Of a stretch of 43,009 bases of DNA, positions 17,301 to 24,272 are shown in pieces. The stretch is from JAWXUD01 sp044432945 (GTDB taxonomy: Bacteria; Cyanobacteriota; Vampirovibrionia; Gastranaerophilales; Gastranaerophilaceae). The DNA lies in the NCBI GenBank assembly GCA_044432945.1, contig JAWXUD010000016.1, positions 1-43,009 on the forward strand, given 5' to 3'. Under the pieces are notes generated by a model. That model did no database searches. It was not told the DNA's origin and saw only the letters and a program-made list of their open reading frames with translations. The translations under genes were made by a program, and so were the position numbers. Position 1 is the stretch's first letter, and every line of letters starts with the position of its first letter.

Positions 17301-18449
17301 TTATTCTACACAACGAGCCAAAATATATGAATATTGTCGATTTGTAGAAGTACTAAACGCTCGTGAATGACTTGATGACAAACCTCTGCCATTAGCCATT
17401 GTATCGCTAGACTTTTCTGAAGTCCAATATTCATATTCTGATGAATTAGTTTTTATATTAATATTCAAATCAGCCATTTTGTCTTCATCAAGCGTTAAAT
17501 CGTAAAAATCTCCTGTTGCTGTAATTATATCCGTATCAAAAATATAATTGTGCATGTCCGCTAATTCCTGTCTAGTCGGAAGTCTTTTACCTTGCTCATA
17601 ACATGATTTCATCGCTCCCGCCCAATAATCAGCACTATATGATGTTGAGCCTTCACAATAACTATAATCCACGCCACTAGTGTTTGTGCAGTTTATACCA
17701 GTAGGTACAAGATTGCTTAAACTCCAACAAGTGCCAGATATGTTGAACCCAAATTGAGAATTGATTGGCAAAATATCGTTACCTATCGTGTTTTTACCAC
17801 TGTTGCCATTAACATCAGCTAAAACCGCAACACATTGAGTCGCTTCTTCTCGATTAGCCCCGCCATCATATGGGTCAAGCCATTCACAGTTTTTGTCGTA
17901 ATTGACTAACGCTTTAGTCCCATCAGCAAAAATAACCCCCACATTGTCACTAGAAAAATCCATATCATTATAAACAGCCGCAATATCATCACCAGTAACT
18001 AAATCAGATGTGTTGTATTGGGTATCACACGAACTAATTACCGTAGCAGGAAAGCATTCATCAACATCGCTAATATCACAAACTTCATTAATTTTTAAAT
18101 ATTTACCTAATTCATCTACAAAATCCTCTGCGTCAGAATATCCCGTAAGTTTTTCATGAAACCTCATTTGATTCATCGCTTCTTCTAATCGTTCTTCAAA
18201 TAAAAGTTTTTTCTTTGCCAGTGCTTCTGATTGCATGTTGCTAATTAAATTCGGTATCGTCATTGCTGATACAACACCGATTATACCTAGTGTGATTAAC
18301 ACCTCAGCAAGCGTAAACCCAGGACGTGTAGCTTTGTCACCCTGAACTTGTTTCAGGGTCTCATCATCGTTGTATCTCTCGACTGTGCGATTCCGTATCA
18401 AGTACGGAATGACGTTGCTTGGTATAAATTCTTTTTTGAATTTAAACAT
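17301..18449 (-). CDS. Pilin-like protein with REP-encoded leader and DUF1566-like C-terminus
   Basis: 382 residues. The type IV pilin core is G44|FTLAEVLITLGIIGVVS, with prepilin cleavage expected after G44 and the required Glu at mature position 5 (E49). The leader is thus 44 residues, against the usual 5-25. Residues 11-39 (from SNVIPYLIRN through ETLKQVQGDK) are encoded by a palindromic REP-like element at 18336-18414, inserted in frame. Only the upstream ATG can be used: AGGAG lies 7 bases before it and there is no other start before G44. The middle has ADVNG..GKN..GNDIL, as in secreted pseudopilins. The end has WAGAMKSC...RLPTRQELADM, EYWTSEKS and ILARCVE, a DUF1566-like display domain. 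Confidence 0.85.
   Translation of the reverse strand: MFKFKKEFIPSNVIPYLIRNRTVERYNDDETLKQVQGDKATRPGFTLAEVLITLGIIGVVSAMTIPNLISNMQSEALAKKKLLFEERLEEAMNQMRFHEKLTGYSDAEDFVDELGKYLKINEVCDISDVDECFPATVISSCDTQYNTSDLVTGDDIAAVYNDMDFSSDNVGVIFADGTKALVNYDKNCEWLDPYDGGANREEATQCVAVLADVNGNSGKNTIGNDILPINSQFGFNISGTCWSLSNLVPTGINCTNTSGVDYSYCEGSTSYSADYWAGAMKSCYEQGKRLPTRQELADMHNYIFDTDIITATGDFYDLTLDEDKMADLNINIKTNSSEYEYWTSEKSSDTMANGRGLSSSHSRAFSTSTNRQYSYILARCVE
18336..18414. repeat. REP-like palindromic element inside the pilin coding sequence (copy A)
   Basis: It starts GTCACCCTGAACTTG at 18336-18350, continues TTTCAGGGTCTCAT, and ends with the small palindrome ATTCCGTA..TACGGAAT (18390-18410) plus GACG. Words of this type (CACCCTGAA...TTCAGGGT and ATTCCG..CGGAAT) recur in copy B at 18730-18906 and, as a half-site, at 18985-19013. 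The element contributes codons 11-39 of the pilin without interrupting the frame. Confidence 0.7.
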
Positions 18450-18513
18450 ATAATTCTCCTTTCATGAATTAATAATTTCTAGATTTAATGTTTTTATGGA
18501 TTACCACGCTCTA

Positions 18514-18625
18514 AATTCCCCTCCCGTGGAGGGGTGCCTGTAAGGCGGGGTGGTTACTATCTTATTTCTTCGCCATTGAAACCACCCTGTCAACTTCGTT
18601 GCCACCCCTCCATAGGAGGGGAATT
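18514..18625. repeat. 112-base palindromic repeat element
   Basis: The ends are AATTCCCCTCC (18514-18524) and GGAGGGGAATT (18615-18625). Inside, TGGAGGGGTG (18527-18536) pairs with CACCCCTCCA (18603-18612), and the GGGGTGGTT arm (18547-18555) pairs with AACCACCC (18580-18587). It would fold into a cruciform-like structure. Similar CCCCTCC...GGAGGGG elements are widespread REP/MITE-type repeats in diverse bacteria. No transposase lies in the window. Confidence 0.75.
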
Positions 18626-18812
18626 ACTCCCGCTCGAACAGACGGGTTCGCTTTCTGCCTTTGCTCGTTTGCGTTCCATCGGAGGGGAATGCGACTGCCA
18701 CCTTGAATTCGGTTTAATAAAGGTTTTTTGTCACCCTGAACTTGCGGATTTTCGGTAGGGTGAGAGAAGCGAACCCGTTTGTNNNNNNNNNNTGTTCGAG
18801 TGGGACGTTACT
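18624..18812. repeat. Inverted pair of a third repeat element
   Basis: Reverse-complementing 18624-18656 gives GCGAACCCGTCTGTTCGAGC with GGGAG after it. The other copy at 18766-18812 reads GCGAACCCGTTTGT, then the N run, then TGTTCGAGTGGGA. The two copies differ at about two positions in this core, and the second interrupts copy B of the pilin-associated REP. Confidence 0.65.
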
Positions 18813-18940
18813 CCCACGAGAACCCGAATAATCCAAGATGGTTTCAGCATCTCATCACCGTTAAATTTTTCGACTATGAGATTCCGAAATAAATTCGGAA
18901 TGACGTTGCTTGGTGTAAACTCTTTTTTGAATTTAAACAT
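18730..18940 (-). pseudogene. Broken 5' end of a second pilin-like gene (contains assembly gap)
   Basis: From the ATG at 18940, with the same AGGAG site and leader as the intact gene, it reads MFKFKKEFTPSNVIPNLFRN and on to DEMLK, matching residues 1-33 of the intact pilin. Similarity on the DNA level runs from 18842 to about 18974 and resumes at 18730-18744 after an insertion at 18745-18841 that includes the 10 Ns. The pilin core (GFTLAEV) is absent. It is a duplicated gene start, then disrupted by another repeat. If the gap hides a long sequence the gene could be more complete than it appears. Confidence 0.65.
18783..18792. other. Assembly gap (10 N)
   Basis: Ten Ns join two contigs inside a repeat. 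The left side ends ...CCGTTTGT and the right side begins TGTTCGAG..., so the two ends share TGT. Merging them on TGT reproduces the inverted copy at 18624-18656 nearly exactly. Confidence 0.95.
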
Positions 18941-18984
18941 ATAATTCTCCTTTTCATGAATTAATAATTTCTACATATTTTGTT

Positions 18985-19013
18985 ACCCTAAAATCGAGTT
19001 CAGGGTGACATTG
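18985..19013 (-). repeat. REP half-site
   Basis: On the minus strand it reads GTCACCCTGAACTCG, then ATTTTAGGGTAAC, which is the head hairpin of the element seen at 18336 and 18730, without the second palindrome. Confidence 0.55.
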
Positions 19014-19059
19014 ATTTTTTTGTTCAAGCCTTTTTACCATACAACCTTTCACCTTCTAA

Positions 19060-19089
19060 GTTCACAATGCTGGTATCACTATTGTGAAC
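19060..19089. promoter_or_regulatory. Inverted repeat upstream of the XRE gene, candidate operator
   Basis: GTTCACAAT at 19060-19068 and ATTGTGAAC at 19081-19089 form a perfect 9-base inverted repeat with 12 bases between them. The size and position before a helix-turn-helix gene fit a dimer binding site. Confidence 0.45.
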
Positions 19090-19119
19090 TATGTTACTTC
19101 ATATTAACACTAATGTCAA

Positions 19120-19155
19120 GGTATTAAATTGTTGGTATTAATATAGAGGTATTAT
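19120..19155 (+). repeat. Three GGTATTA direct repeats before the XRE gene
   Basis: GGTATTA occurs at 19120-19126, 19134-19140 and 19149-19155, spaced 14 and 15 bases. The last ends 4 bases before the ATG of the XRE gene, so a bound protein would block its expression. Confidence 0.45.
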
Positions 19156-19159
19156 TAAG

Positions 19160-19387
19160 ATGAGTATTAATCAAAAAATAGCTATGCGGATAAAGCAACT
19201 TCGTAATGAAAAAAAGCTTACAGCAGAAAAGCTTGCTTGGTATTCAAATTTATCTAAAAGCTGTATTACTTACGCAGAAAAAGCTGATAGGGATATTAAA
19301 ATTTCGACTATAGAGGCGATTTGCAAAGGTTTTGAAATAAGTATAACTGAATTTTTTTCAACAGAGTTTTTTCAATCTAGCAATTAA
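19160..19387 (+). CDS. Small XRE-family DNA-binding protein
   Basis: 75 residues, almost entirely one helix-turn-helix domain: MRIKQLRNEKKLTAEKLAWY (9-28), SKSCITYAEK as the recognition region, and STIEAICKGFEISITEFF at the end. This is a minimal Cro/C1-type repressor. AGAGG (19145-19149) is the ribosome site. The upstream DNA carries a 9-base inverted repeat and three GGTATTA repeats, which suggests autoregulation. It lies at the border of the repeat-rich region, 47 bases before the CpaE-like gene. Confidence 0.85.
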   Translation: MSINQKIAMRIKQLRNEKKLTAEKLAWYSNLSKSCITYAEKADRDIKISTIEAICKGFEISITEFFSTEFFQSSN

Positions 19388-19399
19388 TATGAATTCATA

Positions 19400-19428
19400 T
19401 TGCCACTTATTTTTTAATGTGTTAATAT
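19400..19428 (+). promoter_or_regulatory. Promoter of the CpaE-like gene, predicted leaderless
   Basis: TTGCCA at 19400-19405, 17 bases, TAATAT at 19423-19428, then 6 bases to the ATG at 19435. No ribosome site is present between them. Confidence 0.6.
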
Positions 19429-19434
19429 TGACTT

Positions 19435-20628
19435 ATGGAAAAAGTCATTTCTACAATAGTTATATCTGAAAATCAAAATACACAAGAATTATTGAAATTA
19501 TATATTAGTGAAAATACTAATTATAAATTCTTATCTGTAGCTTCTGATTATTCGAAGGCATATCTTGCAGTAAAAGAGTTAGAAAGATGTCTGGTAGTTG
19601 TTGATTTATCAGAGTTTCCTGATCCTGGATTGAATTTTATCGCAAAAATCACGCAGGAGTTTCCAAATGCTCGTGTTATCGCATTATCGGACAGGCTAAA
19701 TGTTGATTTGATGGTCAAAGCTTTGCGTTCAGGAGCGAATGAAATTGCGTCTTTACCTTTGATTAAAAATGTTTTTTCAGAAGCTTTAGACAAAATTTAT
19801 TTAGACTTGGCAGGGTTAGAGAAGAAGAAAAATAAAAGTCGCACAATCACGATATTTTCGAATAAAGGTGGTATTGGTAAAACTTCTATTGCTACAAATT
19901 TAGCTTTAGAATTGGCTAAAATAACTAAAGAGAATGTTGCATTAATTGATTTGAATTTTCAATTAGGTGATATAACAACTTTTTTAGATTTGAAACCTTC
20001 GTTTAATATTTCGTATATGTTGCAAAATCTTGACAAAATTAATGAGGATTATCTACTTTCAACAATGGAAAAATATGAGGATACTAGTTTGTATGTATTG
20101 GCTGATCCTCCGTTTTTTAAGCATATTGAAAAAATTTCGGCTAATCAGGTGTCAAAACTTTTTGATATTTTGAAAGAAACTTTTTCTTATGTCGTTGTCG
20201 ATGCTTCTGCTGGTTTCGGAACTGAAACTATTACTGCGTTAAGTAATTCTGATATGGTCTTGTTAACTACAATTGTTAATTTGCCTGCGTTGCGTAATTG
20301 TCAAAGATGTCTAGATTTGCTCGAAAAGTTAGGGATTGGACAGGAGAAAATTCAGATAATTCTTAATCGTCATATGGAAAACGATGAGATTAAGTTGGAA
20401 GATGTTGAAGAAGTTTTGGGACGTAAGGTTTTTTGGAAAATTCCAAATAATTATTTTACGATGATGGCATCGATAAATAAGGGTGTACCTGTTTGTGATA
20501 TTAATTCTAATTCTAATGTCGCAAAAAGCTATAAGGAGCTTGCCTTGTTGGTTTGTGATAATATTTATAAGCATAAAACTTCAAGCTCTTTTTCAAAAAT
20601 AGTTACTGATAATATAAATAATAGCTAA
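19435..20628 (+). CDS. cpaE: CpaE-like pilus assembly / MinD-type ATPase
   Basis: 397 residues. Residues 1-125 form a receiver-like domain (D57 in VVVDLSEF, then RVIALSDR and ALRSGANEIASLPL), as in CpaE/TadZ proteins. From 137 on it is a ParA/MinD-type ATPase with a deviant Walker A, FSNKGGIGKTSIATNLA (K144, K149), LIDLNFQLGDITTFLDL, VVVDASAGFGTET (Walker B region) and LLTTIVNLPALRN. TadZ/CpaE proteins position the Tad (Flp) pilus machine. The other tad genes are not adjacent, so the target could be another polar or surface structure. The next gene starts 13 bases downstream. Confidence 0.85.
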   Translation: MEKVISTIVISENQNTQELLKLYISENTNYKFLSVASDYSKAYLAVKELERCLVVVDLSEFPDPGLNFIAKITQEFPNARVIALSDRLNVDLMVKALRSGANEIASLPLIKNVFSEALDKIYLDLAGLEKKKNKSRTITIFSNKGGIGKTSIATNLALELAKITKENVALIDLNFQLGDITTFLDLKPSFNISYMLQNLDKINEDYLLSTMEKYEDTSLYVLADPPFFKHIEKISANQVSKLFDILKETFSYVVVDASAGFGTETITALSNSDMVLLTTIVNLPALRNCQRCLDLLEKLGIGQEKIQIILNRHMENDEIKLEDVEEVLGRKVFWKIPNNYFTMMASINKGVPVCDINSNSNVAKSYKELALLVCDNIYKHKTSSSFSKIVTDNINNS

Positions 20629-20641
20629 GTTCGGAGTGGTT

Positions 20642-21127
20642 ATGGTTGCTGATGATAATAAATTTAGTAGTAGATTTAGTGAGCAGAAATGCGTTGAGCA
20701 ATTTGAGCCGTCAGAACTCATTGAACTGCATGAGGATTTGAATGATGTTGAAGTTGATAATAAAATTGTAACTTCTGAAAATAGTGAATTGAGTTTGAAT
20801 GTAATAGTGGATACTGATGAAGTCGAAGAACTTGAAATTGTAAAAGAAGTTATGGTTGAAGTTGAAGCTGAAAAGAATGATGAGATTATAACAATTGAGG
20901 ATAGAATTATTCCTTGTGCGTCTGCTGTTGTTTTGTTGAAGCCTGAATTAGAAAATTTGTTGAATATGAAAATCTCTCAAACTCCAGTATGGCAAGATTT
21001 TTCAGTTTTAATGCGAAAAGATTTAATTTCAAAGTTCTTATATAAAAAATTAGAGCTTAATAATACATTATCAGAAGAAGAAAAGTCGTTTGTGATCGAT
21101 GAGATTATTGCTTCACGGGGGCTATAG
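20642..21127 (+). CDS. Acidic protein of unknown function downstream of cpaE
   Basis: 161 residues from the ATG at 20642, with GGAG at 20633-20636; the GTG at 20636 overlaps that site and is unlikely. The first 95 residues are very acidic (Glu/Asp/Val-rich, EVEELEIVKEVMVEVEAEK type) and probably disordered. The C-terminal 65 residues form a helical domain (LKPELENLLNMKISQTPVW, DLISKFLYKKLEL, EEKSFVIDEIIASRGL), which loosely recalls the N-terminal helical region of CpaF-type ATPases. That likeness is weak. Its coupling to cpaE suggests a partner role. Its 3' end overlaps the convergent gene by 23 bases. Confidence 0.65.
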   Translation: MVADDNKFSSRFSEQKCVEQFEPSELIELHEDLNDVEVDNKIVTSENSELSLNVIVDTDEVEELEIVKEVMVEVEAEKNDEIITIEDRIIPCASAVVLLKPELENLLNMKISQTPVWQDFSVLMRKDLISKFLYKKLELNNTLSEEEKSFVIDEIIASRGL

Positions 21128-22196
21128 TTATTTTTTGAATTGGGTCAGGGCTTTTTTCTGTGAAAGTTGTTTCGTCATTTTTTTTATCTAGCTCATTAAA
21201 TATATTTTTCAAATTTGATCCAATGACAATAGAGCTAGATGCGTCATATATCATATTAATTTCTGGTGATATATATTTAGGCATTATTTTATTTTCAACG
21301 AATTTGTTTAGTGGGGTGTCTAAAAATACAAGTGCGGCAAAACCAACAAATGTTTTAAGTATTTTGTTTTGAAAAATTAATGATTTTTGTTGTTGTGACA
21401 GTGCATTTTTCATAGCTAGAGCGTAATTGTCGTGTCCATAGATTTCGGTCATTGTAGATAGAACTTTATCATATTTTTTTAATATGGCTTTTGGTACTTC
21501 TTTTTTGTTCCCTTGTTCGATATTCATTTTTAGTTCGCAAATTTTATCAACATTTTCTTCAGCGTACTTAAATAATAGTTTTTTATCGGTGTTTAGCATT
21601 GGGTATTTTTGGGTAAAAAAGTTTGTTATATTATCCACAAACCCTGATAAATTCTTTTCAGTTTTTCTTGCAGAAAGCTTGTTTTCAAGGGTTTCTAGTA
21701 CAGATTTTTTGAATTTTTCGGGGTTATTTAATGTTTCTGTATCTGAAATATTGATAACATCATTGGTGTGTCTAATTATGGCATCTTTAGCATCGTTAGA
21801 GATTTTGTGTTTTCCAAATTTAGATATTGGTGAAACGATTTTTTGAGTCAAGGAGATTGCAGCTGGCATAACGGCTAGTGACATAATCCCTTGAAATATT
21901 CCACGTTCTAGTCCTCTAGCTGGGTCTGGATCGAATTCTGTTTTGTTATTTCTATATTTGTCATAAATATCTGCACCTAAAAACATCAGGGTTGGCGCCC
22001 AAAGAGCTACACCTAATTTAGGAGAAACTTCCATAATCGCTGTACCGACTTCGTTTGAATGTGACATACTTTTGAAAAATAAATTGTTAAGCGGGTCATT
22101 GAATTTTTTTGTATTCTCTTTATTATTTGGATTTGGGGTGTTGATATTTGGAGTAGTTGTTGGGCTAATCAATTTTGGCAATCCTATTTTACACAT
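21105..22196 (-). CDS. Membrane protein of unknown function (paralogue of 486-1544?)
   Basis: 363 residues, not recognised. A polar, Pro/Asn-rich N-terminus (1-45) precedes hydrophobic segments at about 60-82, 108-130 and 286-305, with a long Lys-rich helical middle (130-285). DIYDKYRNN...DPARGLERG between the first two hydrophobic segments and DTPLNKFVENKIMPKY after the last are its most distinctive strings. The overall order and the ending (hydrophobic helix, P..KFVENKI) resemble the protein at 486-1544 (EKPFNKFVDKF). The ribosome site AGAAG is weak. It converges with and overlaps the acidic-protein gene and is divergent from uvrB. Confidence 0.6.
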   Translation of the reverse strand: MCKIGLPKLISPTTTPNINTPNPNNKENTKKFNDPLNNLFFKSMSHSNEVGTAIMEVSPKLGVALWAPTLMFLGADIYDKYRNNKTEFDPDPARGLERGIFQGIMSLAVMPAAISLTQKIVSPISKFGKHKISNDAKDAIIRHTNDVINISDTETLNNPEKFKKSVLETLENKLSARKTEKNLSGFVDNITNFFTQKYPMLNTDKKLLFKYAEENVDKICELKMNIEQGNKKEVPKAILKKYDKVLSTMTEIYGHDNYALAMKNALSQQQKSLIFQNKILKTFVGFAALVFLDTPLNKFVENKIMPKYISPEINMIYDASSSIVIGSNLKNIFNELDKKNDETTFTEKSPDPIQKITIAPVKQ

Positions 22197-22243
22197 GAAT
22201 TCTTCTATAATAATGTTGCTGACAAAAAAAAATTGCTAGCCTT

Positions 22244-22272
22244 TTGTAAATATTTTTAAAGTGGGTTATAAT
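22244..22272 (+). promoter_or_regulatory. Promoter of uvrB, predicted leaderless
   Basis: TTGTAA at 22244-22249, 17 bases, TATAAT at 22267-22272, then 7 bases to the ATG at 22280. There is no Shine-Dalgarno sequence, and no LexA-type box was seen. Confidence 0.65.
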
Positions 22273-22279
22273 TTTTAGT

Positions 22280-24268
22280 ATGAAAAAAAAGTTTAGGATA
22301 TCTTCTAAATATTCGCCTTCTGGTGATCAGCCAAAAGCTATCGAGCAGTTGGTTGCGGGTTTAGATAATGGTGATGATACTCAAACTTTGTTGGGGATAA
22401 CTGGTTCTGGCAAGACTTTTACGATTGCAAATGTAATTGAGCGTGTGCAAAAGCCAACATTAATAATAGCACATAACAAAACACTAGCTGCGCAGTTGTA
22501 TAATGAGTTTAAAGAGTTATTTCCTGATAATGCTGTGGAATATTTTATCAGTTATTATGATTATTATCAGCCTGAGGCTTATATCCCAAGAACAGACACT
22601 TTTATTGAAAAAACGGCAACGATTAATGAAGAAATCGATAGGTTGAGGCATAATACTACTAGAAGTCTATATGAGCGTGACGATGTTATAGTTATTGCAT
22701 CAGTTAGTTGTATTTATGGTTTAGGGCTTCCTGAAAATTACTTTAGGGGTTCTGTTGAGTTGAATGTTGGCGATATTGTTGAACGTGACGATTTATTAAA
22801 ACATTTAGTTAGCGTTAGATATTCTCGTAATGACTTAGTTCTAGAGCGTTCGACTTTTAGGGTGCGTGGTGATATTGTTGAAATCATGCCAGCTTATGAG
22901 AAAATTATTACTAGGATTTACTTTTTTGGCGATGAAATTGAAAAAATAGTTCGTATTGATAATGTTTCTGGTGAGATTTTAGAAACACCAGATAAAATAG
23001 TAATTTATCCTGCTGTTCATTATCTTTCTTATGATGAGAATGTTGAGCAGACGATTGAATTGATCAGGGCGGAATTGGCAAATAGGTTGATCGAATTTAA
23101 TGATGAAAATAAGCTTATTGAGGCACAAAGAATTGAACAGCGTGTTAAGTATGATATTGAAATGATTAAGGAGATGGGATATTGCTCTGGTATTGAGAAT
23201 TATTCAAGGATTATAGAAAGACGTCCTCCAGGATCTTCTCCTGCGACCTTGTTGGATTATTTTAAGGGTGATTTTTTAACTGTTATTGATGAAAGCCATG
23301 TTACTTTGCCACAAATTAAGGGTATGTATCGAGGTGATGCTGCAAGAAAAGAAACTTTGATTGATTTTGGGTTTAGATTGCCTTGTGCTAAAGATAATAG
23401 ACCTTTGAAAAATGAGGAATTTTTTGAGAACGTTGGGCAGAAGATATATATTTCTGCAACTCCATCGGCGTTTGAACGTGAAGTATCTAGTCAATTAGTT
23501 GAGCAAATTATTCGTCCTACTGGGTTGATTGATCCTAAAATTTCTGTAAGGCCGATTGATGGGCAAATTGATGATTTGAAAAAAGAAATTACTCTGAGAA
23601 CTGACAAAAATGAGCGGGTTTTGATTACGACATTAACAAAGCGAATGGCTGAGGATTTGACGGACTTTTTTAATCAAGAAGGAATAAAGGTTCGTTATTT
23701 GCACAGTGAGGTTCAATCGCTAGAGAGAGTCGAAATCCTGCGTGATTTAAGATTGGGTGCTTTTGATGTTTTGATTGGGGTTAATCTCTTGCGAGAAGGG
23801 TTGGACATACCAGAAGTTTCTTTAGTTGCTATAATGGACGCTGATAAGGAAGGGTTTTTACGCTCTGAAACAAGTCTTATTCAAACGATAGGGCGTGCTG
23901 CTCGTAATGCGTGTGGTGAGGTTATTATGTATGCTGATAAAATCACTGATTCAATGAGAAAGTCAATAGATGAAACTGAACGTAGAAGACAAATTCAGAT
24001 AGATTATAATAAAAAATATGGTATTGTTCCGCAAACTATTAAAAAACCAATTGAAAATAACCTACTTTCATTAGTAGCTAGTTATAGAGATTTTGAAGAC
24101 ATCGTTGCTGAGGAAATGGTTGAATTAAATATTGATAAAAAAGATTTGCCTAAGCTTATAGACAAACTTGAAAAAGATATGCATAAAGCTGCCAAAATCT
24201 TGGATTTTGAGCGAGCTGCTGAAATACGTGATAAGTTGAAAAAATTACGTGAAATGATTAATTCTTAA
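22280..24268 (+). CDS. uvrB: Excinuclease ABC subunit B
   Basis: 662 residues, normal length. It has the Q-motif/start FRISSKYSPSGDQPKAIEQL, Walker A GITGSGKTFTIANV (about 39-52), the beta-hairpin region YYDYYQPEAYIP used to insert between DNA strands, DESHVTLPQI (DEAD-like box), ISATPS, and helicase motifs LTKRMAEDLTDF, GVNLLREGLDIPEVSLV and QTIGRAARN. The UVR motif that binds UvrC is at the C-terminus (LEKDMHKAAKILDFERAAEI). It verifies damage in nucleotide excision repair with UvrA and UvrC, which are not in the window. It ends 4 bases before the end of the convergent gene. Confidence 0.98.
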   Translation: MKKKFRISSKYSPSGDQPKAIEQLVAGLDNGDDTQTLLGITGSGKTFTIANVIERVQKPTLIIAHNKTLAAQLYNEFKELFPDNAVEYFISYYDYYQPEAYIPRTDTFIEKTATINEEIDRLRHNTTRSLYERDDVIVIASVSCIYGLGLPENYFRGSVELNVGDIVERDDLLKHLVSVRYSRNDLVLERSTFRVRGDIVEIMPAYEKIITRIYFFGDEIEKIVRIDNVSGEILETPDKIVIYPAVHYLSYDENVEQTIELIRAELANRLIEFNDENKLIEAQRIEQRVKYDIEMIKEMGYCSGIENYSRIIERRPPGSSPATLLDYFKGDFLTVIDESHVTLPQIKGMYRGDAARKETLIDFGFRLPCAKDNRPLKNEEFFENVGQKIYISATPSAFEREVSSQLVEQIIRPTGLIDPKISVRPIDGQIDDLKKEITLRTDKNERVLITTLTKRMAEDLTDFFNQEGIKVRYLHSEVQSLERVEILRDLRLGAFDVLIGVNLLREGLDIPEVSLVAIMDADKEGFLRSETSLIQTIGRAARNACGEVIMYADKITDSMRKSIDETERRRQIQIDYNKKYGIVPQTIKKPIENNLLSLVASYRDFEDIVAEEMVELNIDKKDLPKLIDKLEKDMHKAAKILDFERAAEIRDKLKKLREMINS

Positions 24269-24272
24269 ATCC

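Larger units (their letters stand above)
18450..19159. other. Gene-poor region of nested repeats
   Basis: This 710-base stretch has no intact gene. It holds the 5' leader of the pilin gene, a 112-base palindromic element (18514-18625), a further half-arm of it (GGAGGGGAAT at 18681-18690), an inverted pair of a third element (18624-18656 and 18766-18812), an assembly gap (18783-18792), a broken second copy of the pilin start (18730-18940), a REP half-site (18985-19013), and the control region of the XRE gene at 19160. Local GC is visibly higher (18510-18720) than in the flanks. Confidence 0.75.

Noticed and set aside
18534..18758. ORF of 74 codons in the repeat cluster
   Set aside because: It is a translation of palindromic repeat DNA across element borders, without a ribosome site.
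18450..19159. CRISPR array or insertion sequence in the repeat cluster
   Set aside because: Repeats are palindromic, of different families and irregularly spaced; there are no uniform spacers and no transposase ORF.
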